DNA from: Azospirillum sp. TSO22-1
GTDB taxonomy: Bacteria > Pseudomonadota > Alphaproteobacteria > Azospirillales > Azospirillaceae
Direction: 5' to 3'
Assembly: GCF_003116015.1 (NCBI RefSeq)
Contig: NZ_LGQZ01000010.1
Coordinates: 1 to 64,000 of the forward strand
Length of the DNA stretch: 64,000 nt
Shown here piece by piece: positions 20,285-29,907 of this stretch (its first letter is position 1; each line of letters begins with the position of its first letter). The position numbers and the translations under genes were made by a program. The notes below the pieces were generated by a model. That model had not been told where the DNA came from. It made no database searches and saw only the letters and a list, made by a program, of their open reading frames with translations.

Positions 20285-21289
20285 ATGACCCACGACTCCC
20301 GTTCCCGACGCACCCGTGCCTTCGCCGCCATCGTGGTGGCGCTGGCCGTCGCCCTGTCGGCCAGCGGCGCCGACGCCCGTGCCGGCAGCTCCAGCTCCAG
20401 CGGCAGCCGGGGCTCGCGCACCTACTCCGCGCCTCCGGCCACCAGCACCGCGCCGAGCACCGCCGCCCCCATGGAGCGCTCGATGGCGCAGCCGACCGCG
20501 CCGCGCCCCTCGGCCCCGACGGGTGCACCGGCCCCGGCGCCGTCGCGCGGCTGGTTCGGCGGCGGCGGCTTCATGTCCGGCCTGATGGGCGGCCTGATCG
20601 GCGCCGGCATCGGCAGCCTGCTGTTCGGCGGCGGCTTCTTCAGCGGCCTGGGCAGCTTCGCCGGCATCCTCGGCTTCATCCTGCAGGTCGTCCTGGTCGT
20701 CGTCCTGGTCCGGCTGGCGATCCGCTTCTTCCGCAACCGCAGCGCCGGGCCGTCGCCGGCCTACGCCTCGGCGGCGGCCGAGCCGTTGCGCCGCGAGGGC
20801 AACCCGATGGGCGGCGGCCCGTTGGGCGGTGCTCCGCTTGGCGGTGGCGGCCTCGGCGGTGGTAGCGCGCGTCCGCGTGACGAGGTCGGCATCGGCCCGC
20901 AGGACTACCAGGAGTTCGAGCGCCTGCTGGTCTCCATCCAGACAGCCTATGCGGCCGAGGACCTCGCCGCGCTGCGCGGTATGGCGACGCCGGAGATGCT
21001 CTCGTACTTCTCCGAGGATCTCGCCGCCAACGCCAGCCGCGGCACGGCGAACCGCACCTCCGACGTCCGCCTGCTGCAGGGCGACCTGTCCGAGGCGTGG
21101 CGCGAGGGGAACACCGAGTACGCCACGGTCGCCATGCGCTTCTCGCTGATCGACGTGACGGTGGACCGCGCCACCGGCCGTGTCGTCGAGGGCGACCCCA
21201 GCCGCCCGACCGAGGCGGCCGAGCTGTGGACCTTCGTCCGCAGCCAGGGCGGCCGCTGGATCCTCTCGGCGATCCAGCAGACCCGCTGA
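20285..21289 (+). CDS. Tim44-like domain protein, exported or membrane-anchored
   Basis: 334 residues. A signal-type segment (about 11-32) is followed by Ser/Pro-rich and Gly/Phe-rich low complexity, a hydrophobic region (about 90-160, ending in ILQVVLVVVLVRLAIRFF) and a second Gly-rich linker. The C-terminal Tim44-like domain (about 210-334) has FERLLVSIQTAYAAEDLAAL and RFSLIDVTVDRATGRVVEGD. Bacterial Tim44-like proteins are widespread in Alphaproteobacteria; their job is mostly unknown. A strong terminator follows. Confidence 0.9.
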   Translation: MTHDSRSRRTRAFAAIVVALAVALSASGADARAGSSSSSGSRGSRTYSAPPATSTAPSTAAPMERSMAQPTAPRPSAPTGAPAPAPSRGWFGGGGFMSGLMGGLIGAGIGSLLFGGGFFSGLGSFAGILGFILQVVLVVVLVRLAIRFFRNRSAGPSPAYASAAAEPLRREGNPMGGGPLGGAPLGGGGLGGGSARPRDEVGIGPQDYQEFERLLVSIQTAYAAEDLAALRGMATPEMLSYFSEDLAANASRGTANRTSDVRLLQGDLSEAWREGNTEYATVAMRFSLIDVTVDRATGRVVEGDPSRPTEAAELWTFVRSQGGRWILSAIQQTR

Positions 21290-21305
21290 GGGGTGATCCG
21301 ATAAG

Positions 21306-21340
21306 GGAAAGGGGCGCCCGGGCGGCGCCCCTTTCTTTTT
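21306..21340 (+). terminator. Rho-independent terminator after the Tim44-like gene
   Basis: AAAGGGGCGCC pairs with GGCGCCCCTTT around a short loop and is followed by CTTTTT. It lies 17 nt past the stop and also faces the convergent chemoreceptor gene, ending both transcripts. Confidence 0.85.
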
Positions 21341-21344
21341 GCTC

Positions 21345-22640
21345 CTACGCCCTTTTCGCCTTCGCCAGGAAACGGTCCACGTCCGTCCGCAGCTGCTCCG
21401 CCTGCTGCGACAGCACGGAGGCGGCGGAGAACACCTGGCCCGCCGTCTCGCCGGCCTCGCCGGCCGCCTGGCGGACGCTGGCGATGCGGGCGGAGACCTC
21501 CTCGGTGCCCTGCGCCGCCTGCTGGACGTTGCGGGCGATCTCGTGCGAGGCCGCCGCCTGCTCCTCCACCGCCGAGGCGATGGTGCCGGCGATGCCGCTC
21601 ATCTCCAGGATGGCGCCGCCGATCTCGGCGATGGCGGTCACCGCCTCCTGGGTGGCGTGCTGGATCGCCTCGATCTGCTCGCCGATGGAGGTGGTCGCGT
21701 GTGCGGTCTGGCTGGCCAACGCCTTCACCTCGCCGGCCACCACGGCGAAGCCCTTGCCCGCCTCGCCGGCCCGCGCCGCCTCGATGGTGGCGTTCAGCGC
21801 CAGCAGATTGGTCTGGTGCGCGATGTCGTTGATCAGCCGCACCACGTCGCCGACCTTCTGCGCCGCGTCGGTCAGGCCGCGCACGGTGACGTTGGCGCGC
21901 TCGGCGCGCTCGACGCCGGTGCGGGCGATGGTCGAGGTCAGGGTGATCTGGCGGCTGATCTCGCCGATCGAGCAGGACAGCTCCTCCGTCGCGGTCGCCA
22001 CCGTCTGCACGTTGGCCGAGGCCTGCTCGCCCGCCGCGGCGACGGTGACCGCCTGCTCGCTGGTCTGGCTAGCGGTGCGCGACATGGTCTCGGCGCTGCA
22101 GCGCATGTCGCCGGCGGCGCTCGACACGCCGGTGACGATGCCGCCGATGCTGCGCTCGAACTCGCTGGTGTAGGCGGCGAACTCCTCGACTCGTGCCTCC
22201 ATGCGCTCGGTCGCCTCGTTCAGCGTGCGCGCGGCGGTGCGGAAACTGCCGGGCAGCCCCTGCAGCAGCACCTTGCGGAAGTACTTGCCCTCGGCGACGT
22301 AGCGGGCCGAACCGCTGGCCTCGCGCACGAAGGCGTCGGTGATGTCCAGCAGGTTGTTGACGCTGCGCTGCAGGCGGCCGATGTCGCCGGGCTCGGGTGC
22401 CGTGAGAATGCGCACCTCCAGGTCGCCGGCCGCCACCGCCTCGCACACCGCCGCCGCGCGGCCGAGGGCGCGCGCCGTCCGCACCAGCTCGACCGCCGCC
22501 GCGGCGATCAGCGCCAGCATGACCAGATGTCCGGCCATCCCGGCGTTCAGCAGCCATGGCAGTGCCATGTCGGCCAGCACCGCCGCGGCGGCGAGCGCGG
22601 TCAACAGCAGGGCTTTAGAGAGCGAAGACAAATTCGTCAT
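21345..22640 (-). CDS. Methyl-accepting chemotaxis protein without periplasmic sensor
   Basis: 431 residues. Two hydrophobic segments (about 8-50) separated by only a few residues leave no periplasmic domain. A HAMP-like region and the signalling hairpin with [20 protein letters not shown] and the preceding helices follow. The gene overlaps the end of the upstream PAS-only gene by 26 nt, so together they reproduce the PAS-membrane-MCP order of Aer as two polypeptides. It probably signals redox or energy state with that partner. Confidence 0.94.
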   Translation of the reverse strand: MTNLSSLSKALLLTALAAAAVLADMALPWLLNAGMAGHLVMLALIAAAAVELVRTARALGRAAAVCEAVAAGDLEVRILTAPEPGDIGRLQRSVNNLLDITDAFVREASGSARYVAEGKYFRKVLLQGLPGSFRTAARTLNEATERMEARVEEFAAYTSEFERSIGGIVTGVSSAAGDMRCSAETMSRTASQTSEQAVTVAAAGEQASANVQTVATATEELSCSIGEISRQITLTSTIARTGVERAERANVTVRGLTDAAQKVGDVVRLINDIAHQTNLLALNATIEAARAGEAGKGFAVVAGEVKALASQTAHATTSIGEQIEAIQHATQEAVTAIAEIGGAILEMSGIAGTIASAVEEQAAASHEIARNVQQAAQGTEEVSARIASVRQAAGEAGETAGQVFSAASVLSQQAEQLRTDVDRFLAKAKRA

Positions 22641-23151
22641 AGTCGACTCCCTTGCTGCGCAGGATGGACATCAGGCGGTCGGTGGAACGCTGCATGCCCT
22701 CGGTGGGGCTGGCAGCGGCGCGCTCCTCGTCCAGCAGCGTGCGGTAGAGCGTGCGGGCCGCCTCGACCTGGGGCGCCGCCGGTTTGCGGCGCATGGAGTG
22801 GTAGCCGACGATCCGGCCTCTGGCATCGGCGCTCGGCGTGACGTGCGCGAACACCCAGTAGTGATCGCCGTTGCTCGCCAGATTGAGCACGTAGGCGAAC
22901 ATCTCCTTACCGCCAGTCAACCTTTCCCACAAAAGCTTGAAGATGCAGCGTGGCATGTCCGGGTGCCGGATCAGGTTGTGCGGTTTGCCGAGCGCCTCGT
23001 CTATGTGAAGATGCGAGACACGAAGAAATATTTCATTGGCGTAGGTGATCAACCCCTTGGTATCTGTCTTTGTTACGATTATTTCATTTTCGGAGAATGG
23101 GCTCTCGTGGCCGGTCGGTTGGGTCTTTGGTCTGGCCATCGTCCGGCTCAT
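22615..23151 (-). CDS. PAS-domain protein, Aer-like sensor half
   Basis: 178 residues: an Aer-type PAS domain (about 18-125) with [38 protein letters not shown] and [18 protein letters not shown], then a helical tail ending [10 protein letters not shown]. It closely parallels the N terminus of the receptor at 6759-8735. The stop lies inside the following chemoreceptor gene, indicating translational coupling and a stoichiometric partnership. FAD binding is likely by family. Confidence 0.92.
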   Translation of the reverse strand: MSRTMARPKTQPTGHESPFSENEIIVTKTDTKGLITYANEIFLRVSHLHIDEALGKPHNLIRHPDMPRCIFKLLWERLTGGKEMFAYVLNLASNGDHYWVFAHVTPSADARGRIVGYHSMRRKPAAPQVEAARTLYRTLLDEERAAASPTEGMQRSTDRLMSILRSKGVDYDEFVFAL

Positions 23152-23364
23152 TATCTGTGTTGTTCACATCAACAACGATAATGGCACAATTTAGATGGGT
23201 CCATTGAGCGTATGGCCGATCCGTCCGGGTTGTGCTCTGTACGTCCGCCTATGCTTAGGGGGCTATGCGCAATTACGAGCTGTGCAAGGCACGGTGAGTG
23301 CGTCGTTGAAACACGCGCTGAACCGATTACCCGCCGACGCGGGACGCTCTGGCATTTTTCTTGG

Positions 23365-23382
23365 ACACTAGTATACTAGTGT
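23365..23382. promoter_or_regulatory. Perfect 18-bp palindrome, probable operator
   Basis: ACACTAGTATACTAGTGT is its own reverse complement. It lies 57 nt before the ATG of the NTF2-like gene and contains TATACT, which could serve as the -10 element of that gene with CTGGCA 17 bases upstream. The shape resembles sites of GntR/FadR-type repressors (T-N-GTATAC-N-A), so a repressor bound here would block the promoter. The regulator is unknown. Confidence 0.55.
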
Positions 23383-23438
23383 GTGTGCCCGTCGCGGGCG
23401 TCCGCAGGGGCACTTCAAACCACAACACGGAGGAAGAC

Positions 23439-23921
23439 ATGCCCAGAACCGATCTGATTCCCGCCCGCCGGCGATTTCTCGCCTCGGCCGCCATCGCCAT
23501 CGCGCTCGCGGTGCCGGCGGTCGTCACCCCGCTGGCCGGTGCCACCGCGCAGGACAGGCAGGGCGATGTGACCAAAGCGGTGGAGGCGCTGCGCGTGGCG
23601 ATGCTCGCCGGCGACGGTCCGGCGCTGAAGGCGCTGACGATGGAGCCGCTGACCTACGGACACTCCAACGGCCGACTCGAGGACAAAGCCGCCTTTGTCG
23701 CCAGCCTGGAAGGAAAGAACGCGTTCAAGACGCTGGACCTGTCCGACCACGCGATCCAGGTGGTCGGCGACACGGCGATCGCCCGGCACACCTTCGACGC
23801 GGTGAACAACCTGCCGGATGGCAAGACCAGCACCGCCCACATCAAGGTGCTGCAGGTGTGGAAGAAGGACGGCGGCGCCTGGAAGCTGCTGGCGCGCCAG
23901 TCGGCTCCGCTGCCCACCTGA
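23439..23921 (+). CDS. Exported NTF2-like (DUF4440-type) protein
   Basis: 160 residues with a twin-arginine-like signal (ARRRFLASAAIAIALAVPAVV) and a SnoaL/DUF4440-type fold: VTKAVEALRVAMLAGDGPAL, HIKVLQVWKKDGGAWKLLAR. Family members are small cone-shaped proteins with diverse or no catalysis. GGAGG precedes the ATG at 23439. An 18-bp palindrome sits in the promoter region. Confidence 0.88.
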   Translation: MPRTDLIPARRRFLASAAIAIALAVPAVVTPLAGATAQDRQGDVTKAVEALRVAMLAGDGPALKALTMEPLTYGHSNGRLEDKAAFVASLEGKNAFKTLDLSDHAIQVVGDTAIARHTFDAVNNLPDGKTSTAHIKVLQVWKKDGGAWKLLARQSAPLPT

Positions 23922-23962
23922 GCGCGGTTGCCGGTCGAGTGTTCATGGTCCGGGGGAGGCGT

Positions 23963-24036
23963 TGGAGCGGGTGAAGGGAATCGAACCCTCGTCGTAAGCT
24001 TGGGAAGCTTCTGCTCTACCATTGAGCTACACCCGC
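23963..24036 (-). tRNA. tRNA-Gly(CCC)
   Basis: 74 nt on the minus strand. Acceptor GCGGGTG pairs with CACCCGC, the anticodon loop is TTCCCAA (anticodon CCC) with one mismatch at the base of its stem, and the T-arm contains GGTTCGATTCC. CCA is encoded. It decodes GGG and resembles E. coli glyU. Confidence 0.95.
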
Positions 24037-24085
24037 GCCGCCCCCCGTTTATAGGGAACCCCGCCGCCGGTTTCAACAGCCGGTT

Positions 24086-24703
24086 TCAGGCGGGCGCGTG
24101 AACCGGCAGGGCGTGCCACAGGCCGCCCGCCGGCAGCGCCTTAGGAGGGACGGGGACCATCGGGGCCGCCGCCTCCCCGCCGCCGATCCCGCCGTCGCCG
24201 TTCCAGCGCCCGACCATGCCGGACACGCCGTCCAGCGCGCCGGGCACCAGCTCCAGCCCGAGGAACCGGTTCAGGTCCACCGGGCCGGGGAACTGCAGGG
24301 CCTGCGTCAGGTCCCGCGTGAAGCCGAAGCGCTGGTAGTACGGCGCGTCACCGACCAGCAGCACCGTCCGGTGCCCGGCCGCCGCGGCCTTGTTCAGGGT
24401 CATCCGGATCAGCCGGCTGCCCAGGCCGCTGCCCTGCAGCGCCGGGTCCACCGCGATGGGGCCGAGCAGCAGCGCCGGCACCTTGCCCTCGCCGATGCTC
24501 ACCGGCCAGTAGCGGATGGTGCCCTTCAGCACCTCGTTGCCCAGGTCGTCGTGGCCCAGCGCCACCAGGCACAGCTCAGGGATCGGCGCCACGCCGTCGC
24601 GCAGCCGGTAGGCGGTCTTCGACAGCCGGTCGGGACCGAAGGCGGTGTCGAGCAGCGACTCGATCGCGGCGGTGTGCCGCGGCAGTTCAGGGGTGATGAT
24701 CAT
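24086..24703 (-). CDS. GNAT N-acetyltransferase, YhbS-like
   Basis: 205 residues with the GNAT core [20 protein letters not shown] (acetyl-CoA loop QxxGxG) and [17 protein letters not shown], characteristic of the YhbS subgroup. The C-terminal extension is Gly/Pro-rich. The substrate is unknown. Confidence 0.9.
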   Translation of the reverse strand: MIITPELPRHTAAIESLLDTAFGPDRLSKTAYRLRDGVAPIPELCLVALGHDDLGNEVLKGTIRYWPVSIGEGKVPALLLGPIAVDPALQGSGLGSRLIRMTLNKAAAAGHRTVLLVGDAPYYQRFGFTRDLTQALQFPGPVDLNRFLGLELVPGALDGVSGMVGRWNGDGGIGGGEAAAPMVPVPPKALPAGGLWHALPVHAPA

Positions 24704-25103
24704 CGGCTGGAGTCTCCCGGCGGGAAGATGGGGAAGGTGCGGGTCGCGCCTTCGCCGGGAGGGAGGACCGGATCAGTTCCGGCAAAGCCCCTCGGCTTCC
24801 GCACGCGACCCAAGGACGACCGCACCCGCGATGCGCGGGGTGCTGATCCGTCGTCGGAGTCGTAGGGCGTACGGACGCCGCATGGCGCGAACTCTTCGGC
24901 CGTTGCAGAAGGATCCGCATATAACATCGGGCCAGGGACGGTGCAAGAGACTGGGACAGGGGGTACGCAAATGGTCTCCGGTGTGTCCCCGCTGCATCGG
25001 CCCGCACAGCGCCGGCGCGGACGGCGCCTCCCCTGGACACCACGGCAAACGCACACCTATTCTATGGCTAAGGATGCCGCCGTCGGCGCGGCGGGAGGTC
25101 AGG
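24704..25103. other. Intergenic region upstream of apaG
   Basis: About 400 bases with no convincing gene. The apaG reading frame extends open through part of it without a start or family resemblance. TATTCT at about 25059 could be a -10 element for apaG. I looked for a known riboswitch pattern (SAM, TPP) and saw none. Confidence 0.4.
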
Positions 25104-25496
25104 ATGTACAGCAAGACGACGCGCTCCATCCGCATCACGGTCAACCCCATGTATCTCGAGGACCAGTCGGCCCCGACGGAGAACCACTTCGTCTGGGCCT
25201 ACCACGTCCGCATCGAGAACGAGGGCAGCGAGACGGTGCAACTGCGCACCCGCTACTGGCGGATCACCGACAGCTTCGGCCGCGTGCAGGAGGTGCGCGG
25301 CCCCGGCGTGGTCGGCGAGCAGCCGGTGCTCGAGCCCGGCGAGGCGTTCGAGTACACCAGCGGCACGCCGCTGGCCGCCCCCTCCGGCATCATGGTCGGC
25401 AGCTACCAGATGGAGACCGGGCGCGGCGAGACCTTCGACGTCGCCATCCCCGCCTTCTCGCTCGACAGCCCGCACCAGCCGCGGCAGCTGAACTGA
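25104..25496 (+). CDS. apaG: ApaG domain protein
   Basis: 130 residues, the family's usual length. The immunoglobulin-like ApaG fold has [54 protein letters not shown] and [20 protein letters not shown]. Its biochemical role in bacteria is unsettled. The start is fixed by GGGAGGT before the ATG. Confidence 0.96.
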   Translation: MYSKTTRSIRITVNPMYLEDQSAPTENHFVWAYHVRIENEGSETVQLRTRYWRITDSFGRVQEVRGPGVVGEQPVLEPGEAFEYTSGTPLAAPSGIMVGSYQMETGRGETFDVAIPAFSLDSPHQPRQLN

Positions 25497-25619
25497 TCCG
25501 CGCCGCGCACGGGTTGACTCTGCGCGCGCAAGGGTTACCTCCGCACGGGTGGCGGTGATCCGGCCGGGCAGGGCCCGCGTATCATGGCCACGCCCGCGCC
25601 AGAGAGAAGGACCGTCACC

Positions 25620-26288
25620 GTGACCGTTTCCCCGAAGACCCCCGAGGCCGACAACGTGCTGCGTGGCCCCGGCCATCCCCGTGCCGTCCGGCCCGAGGTG
25701 GCGCGCCCGACCCGCGCCGAAGCCGAGGAGGCGGTCCGCACGCTGATCCGCTGGGCCGGCGACGATCCGGCGCGCGAGGGGTTGCTTGGCACCCCCGACC
25801 GCGTCGTGCGCTCGTACGAGGAGTTCTTCGCCGGCTACGGCATCGACCCGGTCGAGATCCTGCAGCGCACCTTTGAAGAGATCGACGGCTACGACGAGAT
25901 GGTCGTGCTGCGCGACATCCGCGTCGAATCCTACTGCGAGCACCACATGGTGCCGATCATCGGCAAGGCGCACGTCGCCTACCTGCCGCGCCGCCGCGTG
26001 GTCGGCATCTCCAAGCTGGCCCGCCTCGTCGAGGCCTACGCCAAGCGCCTGCAGATCCAGGAGAAGATGACCGCGCAGATCGCCAACACCATCGACGAGG
26101 TGCTGCAGCCCGAGGGGGTTGCCGTGGTGGTCGAGGCGGCGCACCAGTGCATGACCACGCGCGGCGTGCACAAGACCGGCGTCACCATGGTGACCAGCCG
26201 CATGCTCGGCGCCTTCCGCACCGACCCGTCGACCCGGCGCGAGTTCCTGTCGATGATCGGCAACCCGACCAGCCGGGCGATGGACTGA
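25620..26288 (+). CDS. folE: GTP cyclohydrolase I
   Basis: 222 residues from a GTG at 25620 preceded by AGAAGGA; an in-frame ATG at 25584 lacks a ribosome binding site. Type I FolE signatures are complete: [40 protein letters not shown] (zinc Cys and His) and [15 protein letters not shown] (second zinc Cys). It converts GTP to dihydroneopterin triphosphate for folate synthesis in the cytoplasm. The gene converges on the LytTR gene, three bases away. Confidence 0.97.
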   Translation: MTVSPKTPEADNVLRGPGHPRAVRPEVARPTRAEAEEAVRTLIRWAGDDPAREGLLGTPDRVVRSYEEFFAGYGIDPVEILQRTFEEIDGYDEMVVLRDIRVESYCEHHMVPIIGKAHVAYLPRRRVVGISKLARLVEAYAKRLQIQEKMTAQIANTIDEVLQPEGVAVVVEAAHQCMTTRGVHKTGVTMVTSRMLGAFRTDPSTRREFLSMIGNPTSRAMD

Positions 26289-26291
26289 TCC

Positions 26292-27080
26292 TTACGCGCC
26301 CAGCCACTCCCTGACCGTGCGGCGCTGCGCGCGGGCCACCGGCACGGTCAGCCCGCCGCGCAGGGTCAGCGTCAGGCCGGTGCCGCTGCGCGCCGCGCGC
26401 TCCACCGCGGTGCGCGCCACCCACCAGGAGCGGTGCACCCGCAACCCGTCCAGTGGCGCCAGTTCGGCCACCGCGTCGCGCATGCGCATCAGCAGGAGGT
26501 CGCTGCCGGCCGGGGTGTGGACGCGCAGATAATGGTCCTCGGTCTCCACCGCCAGCAGCTCGCGGCCGAGGTGCGGCGGGATGCGCGCCAGGAAGGGGCT
26601 GTCGGAGGGCGGCGTCGTGCCTTCCGGCGATTCGGGGGCCGGTGACGGCGCCGGCTCGCCGCGGCCCCGGCCGAAGACCAGCGCCGCCGGCACCGAGATC
26701 GCCACCGACAGCAGGGCCACGTAGCCGAAGAAGACCAGCGGCGACGGCATGACCCGCTCGAACGGGCCGAGCGCCTGCGCCGCGCGGTAGCTGACCAGCG
26801 AGCCCGGCACCGCGCCGGCCACGCCGGCGAGCGCCGCCAGCACCGGCGCGGGCCACGCCGCGGTCGCCGGGATGCGGCACAGCGCTTCGCCCAGCAGCAC
26901 GACCAGCAGCCAGTTCCCCGCCACCAGCACCGTCCACAGCGGCACGCGGACGTATGCCGGCACGTGCTCGAACGACCCGAACGGGCCGAGCACGCCCAGC
27001 ACCACGCCGAGCAGCACGGCGACCACAGCCTGCCGCCGGAGGGAAATGAGGAATGACCGTTCGCGCATCGTGAACGGCAT
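26292..27080 (-). CDS. Membrane-bound LytTR-family transcriptional regulator
   Basis: 262 residues with about four N-terminal membrane helices (15-145) and a Pro/Ser-rich linker. A C-terminal LytTR DNA-binding domain (about 165-262) has LLAVETEDHYLRVHT, LLLMRMRDAVAELAPLDGLR and VHRSWWVARTAVERA. Such membrane-anchored LytTR proteins carry no receiver; the membrane part may sense a signal. Divergent from the DUF2141 gene. Confidence 0.92.
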   Translation of the reverse strand: MPFTMRERSFLISLRRQAVVAVLLGVVLGVLGPFGSFEHVPAYVRVPLWTVLVAGNWLLVVLLGEALCRIPATAAWPAPVLAALAGVAGAVPGSLVSYRAAQALGPFERVMPSPLVFFGYVALLSVAISVPAALVFGRGRGEPAPSPAPESPEGTTPPSDSPFLARIPPHLGRELLAVETEDHYLRVHTPAGSDLLLMRMRDAVAELAPLDGLRVHRSWWVARTAVERAARSGTGLTLTLRGGLTVPVARAQRRTVREWLGA

Positions 27081-27188
27081 TCTATGGACCGTTCGCGAAA
27101 AGGGAAGACGCCTCCCGAACCCGCGGTGGCGCTGCGGCGTCCTGTCCGTCAGCGTTCGGCCGCGATCCGAATCGACCGAGGAGTCCCC

Positions 27189-27608
27189 ATGCTGCGCCCT
27201 GCCATCGTGAGTCTCGTCCTGCTGTTCACCATGCCCGCGACGGCGCTCGACCTGACAGTGGTCGTCGAGGGCGTCGATCCGGCCAAGGGGCCGCTGATGC
27301 TGGGCCTGTTCGACCGCGCCGATCTCTTCGACCGCGCCCCCGCCACCCAGAACCAAGCCACGGTCGGCCTGCGCGTCGAGCCCGGCGGCAGCCGCGTGTC
27401 GGTGGCGTTGACCGGCCTGCCGCCCGGCCGCTACGCCGCCGCGGTGTTCCAGGACAGCGACCGTAACGGCACGCTGGACGTCAACCTGCTGGGCATCCCG
27501 ACCGAGCCCTACGGCTTTTCCGCGAAGGTCGGCCTCGGCCGGCCGTCCTTCGACGCCGCGTCGGCGGAGTCGGCGGCCGGCACGCTGCGCGTCCGCATCG
27601 GGGAGTGA
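27189..27608 (+). CDS. DUF2141 secreted protein
   Basis: 139 residues with a signal peptide (MLRPAIVSLVLLFTMPATA) and DUF2141 motifs VEGVDPAKGPLMLGLFDRAD, LPPGRYAAAVFQDSDRNGTL and LLGIPTEPYGFS. The function is unknown. GAGGAG precedes the ATG. The following oxidoreductase gene begins six bases after the stop, so the two are probably co-transcribed. Confidence 0.92.
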   Translation: MLRPAIVSLVLLFTMPATALDLTVVVEGVDPAKGPLMLGLFDRADLFDRAPATQNQATVGLRVEPGGSRVSVALTGLPPGRYAAAVFQDSDRNGTLDVNLLGIPTEPYGFSAKVGLGRPSFDAASAESAAGTLRVRIGE

Positions 27609-27613
27609 TGACC

Positions 27614-29260
27614 ATGGACGACCGTTACGACGCGCTGGTGATCGGCTCCGGCATCGGCGGGCTGGCGGCGGCGGCGCTGCTGGCGCGCATCCGCGGCTGG
27701 CGGGTCTGCGTGCTGGAGCGGCACAGCACCGCCGGCGGCTTCACACACACCTTCCGCCGCCCCGGCGGCTGGGAGTGGGACGTCGGCGTGCACTACGTCG
27801 GCGAGATGGCCGAGGGCACGATGCCGCGCCGCCTGATGGACGCCGTCACCGGCGGCGCCGTGGCCTGGGAGCGCCTGCCCGAACTGTTCGACCGCGCCCG
27901 CTACCCCGGCCTGGAGTTCGCCTTCGGCGGCGACGAGGAGCGGCAGAAGGCCAGCCTCAAGGCGCTGTTCCCGGCGGAGAGCGCCGGCATCGACGCGTGG
28001 CACGGCGACCTGCGGCGCGGCGCGCGCTCCCTGGTGGCCGCGCTGATGGTGCCGGACTTGCCCGCCCCGGTCCGCTGGGCGCTGCGCAAGGCTGGTCTGC
28101 TGCCCGATTGGTCCGGTATCGAAACGACCGAGGAGCGGCTGGCGCGCCGCATCGGTGACCCGCGGCTGCGGGGGCTGCTGGCGTCGATGTGGGGCGACTA
28201 CGGCGTGCCGCCGGGGCGGAGCGCCTTCCCGTTGCACGCGCTGATCGCCCGCCACTACGCGCACGGCGCCTGGTTTCCGCGTGGCGGCGGGGCGGTGTTG
28301 GCGCGCGGCGCCGAAGCGGTGATCGCCGAGGCCGGCGGCTGCATCCTGCGCCGCCACGCGGTGACGCGGATTCTTGTGGAAAATGGCCGCGCCGCGGGGG
28401 TGGAGGTGGCGACTCGCGCCGCCGGGCAGGACCGCACGCTGGTGCTGCGCGCGCCCGTGGTGATCTCCGACGCCGGGGCGCCCGCCACCTTCGGCCGATT
28501 GCTGCCGCCGGAACTGGGCGCCGAGGCGGCGCGGCGGCTGGAGCCGTTCCGCGCGCCGTGCAGTGTGGTGTCGCTCTACCTCGGCCTGACCGACAGCCCG
28601 GCGGGCGTCGGGCTGGGCGCCGAGAACCACTGGCTGTTCGACGGCTTCGACCACGACGCGGCGCTGACCGGTGCGGAGTGGGGCGAGACGGTGCGGCCGG
28701 CCGGCGCCTTCGTCTCGGTGCCCTCGCTGCGCGCCGGCGACGGCCGGCCGCACACCGCAGAGATCATCGCCGTCGTCCCCGCCGACGCCTTCGCCGCGTG
28801 GCGCGACCGGCCGTGGAAGGAGCGCGGCGCCGACTACGACGCGCTGAAGGAGCGCATCGCCGACGCCCTGCTGGCCCTGGTGGAGCGGCACCACCCCGGC
28901 TTCTCGGCCCTGGTCGCGTACCGCGAGGTCTCCACCCCGCTGTCGGTCGAGCATTTCACCGGCCACGCGGGCGGCGCCGTCTACGGCTTGGCCGGAACGG
29001 CGGAGCGCTACCGGACGCTTGGTCTGCTGGGGGCGCGGACGGCGGTGCCGGGGCTGCTGCTGACCGGGGCCGACGCCTACCTGCCCGGCGTGGTCGGCGC
29101 GGCGTTCGGCGGAGCCGCGGCGGCGGGCGCCGCGCTGGGGCGCTTCGGGGTGTTCACGGTGATGCGCTGGCTGCGCGCGGCCGAGGTCACGGCGGTCCCA
29201 CCGGTATCGCAGACGCCATCGGCAGTGACGCCGTTTCCCAAGACGTCGGGCGGAGGGTGA
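27614..29260 (+). CDS. Phytoene desaturase/retinol saturase-like FAD oxidoreductase
   Basis: 548 residues from the ATG at 27614 (GGGGAG eight bases upstream; ATG at 27608 is an alternative). The FAD-binding motif ALVIGSGIGGLAAAALLAR opens the protein; RRPGGWEWDVGVHYVG, GGGAVLARGAEAVIAEAGG and LLTGADAYLPGVVGAAFGG fit the CrtI/CrtISO/RetSat group. It probably reduces or isomerises a polyene; no carotenoid genes are adjacent, so the substrate is open. The DUF2141 neighbour occurs with such enzymes in other genomes as far as I recall. Confidence 0.88.
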   Translation: MDDRYDALVIGSGIGGLAAAALLARIRGWRVCVLERHSTAGGFTHTFRRPGGWEWDVGVHYVGEMAEGTMPRRLMDAVTGGAVAWERLPELFDRARYPGLEFAFGGDEERQKASLKALFPAESAGIDAWHGDLRRGARSLVAALMVPDLPAPVRWALRKAGLLPDWSGIETTEERLARRIGDPRLRGLLASMWGDYGVPPGRSAFPLHALIARHYAHGAWFPRGGGAVLARGAEAVIAEAGGCILRRHAVTRILVENGRAAGVEVATRAAGQDRTLVLRAPVVISDAGAPATFGRLLPPELGAEAARRLEPFRAPCSVVSLYLGLTDSPAGVGLGAENHWLFDGFDHDAALTGAEWGETVRPAGAFVSVPSLRAGDGRPHTAEIIAVVPADAFAAWRDRPWKERGADYDALKERIADALLALVERHHPGFSALVAYREVSTPLSVEHFTGHAGGAVYGLAGTAERYRTLGLLGARTAVPGLLLTGADAYLPGVVGAAFGGAAAAGAALGRFGVFTVMRWLRAAEVTAVPPVSQTPSAVTPFPKTSGGG

Positions 29261-29312
29261 GTGCGAACCCGTGCCGGTCCACAAAACCTCAAAAAAATTA
29301 TGGATATGTGAT

Positions 29313-29338
29313 TGCAAATAATTCTCATTCTCATTATG
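29313..29338 (+). promoter_or_regulatory. Fur-box-like site upstream of the flavodoxin gene
   Basis: TGCAAATAATTCTCATTCTCATTATG contains the repeated ATAAT/ATTCTCATT pattern of bacterial Fur sites (NATWAT hexamers in tandem). It lies about 76 nt before the flavodoxin ATG in an AT-rich promoter region that stands out from the high-GC surroundings. Iron-starvation induction of flavodoxin by Fur is well known in other bacteria. Confidence 0.65.
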
Positions 29339-29413
29339 GTGGGTGGTGCAGCGAGACACCGGTCCGGTTCCGGGCCGATCGACCGACATCATCCGTCAAA
29401 TGAGAGCCGCATC

Positions 29414-29896
29414 ATGAACGTCACGATCATTTATGGTTCCGACGGTGGCGCGACCAAGGCCGTCGCATCGCGAATCGCCAAGAAGATCCAGGCGCGGACC
29501 GTCAACGTCGCCGCGGCGAAGGCCGCGGACTTCGAGGATTGCGATCTGCTGATCCTCGGCGCCCCCACTTACGGCGCCGGCGACCTGCAGTCGGACTGGG
29601 AAGCGAATTTGGACACCCTGAAGGCCGCCAACCTGAACGGTAAGAAGGTGGCGCTGTTCGGCACCGGCGATCAGGTGACCTACGCCGAATCCTTCGTCGA
29701 TGCCATGGGCACCCTGTACGATCAGGTGGTGGCGCAGGGCGGCATCGTGGTCGGCTTCACCGACACCGACGGGTACGAGCACTCCGCCTCGACCGCCGAG
29801 CGTGACGGCCGGTTCGTCGGCCTCGCGCTCGACCAGGACAACCAGTCCTCCCAATCCGACAAGCGGATCACGGCATGGATCAGCCACCTGATGTGA
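29414..29896 (+). CDS. fldA: Flavodoxin
   Basis: 160 residues. The FMN phosphate loop is TIIYGSDGGATKAVASRIA, and the FMN-stacking loops are LGAPTYGAGDLQSDWE and FGTGDQVTYAESFVDAMGTL, which mark a long-chain flavodoxin. A low-potential electron carrier that replaces ferredoxin when iron is scarce. The Fur-like box upstream and the iron-associated DUF2023 gene downstream support that role. Confidence 0.95.
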   Translation: MNVTIIYGSDGGATKAVASRIAKKIQARTVNVAAAKAADFEDCDLLILGAPTYGAGDLQSDWEANLDTLKAANLNGKKVALFGTGDQVTYAESFVDAMGTLYDQVVAQGGIVVGFTDTDGYEHSASTAERDGRFVGLALDQDNQSSQSDKRITAWISHLM

Positions 29897-29907
29897 CCTC
29901 GCCGGCC

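Noticed and set aside
24704-25103. Possible riboswitch upstream of apaG
   Set aside because: No SAM- or TPP-type conserved core could be found.
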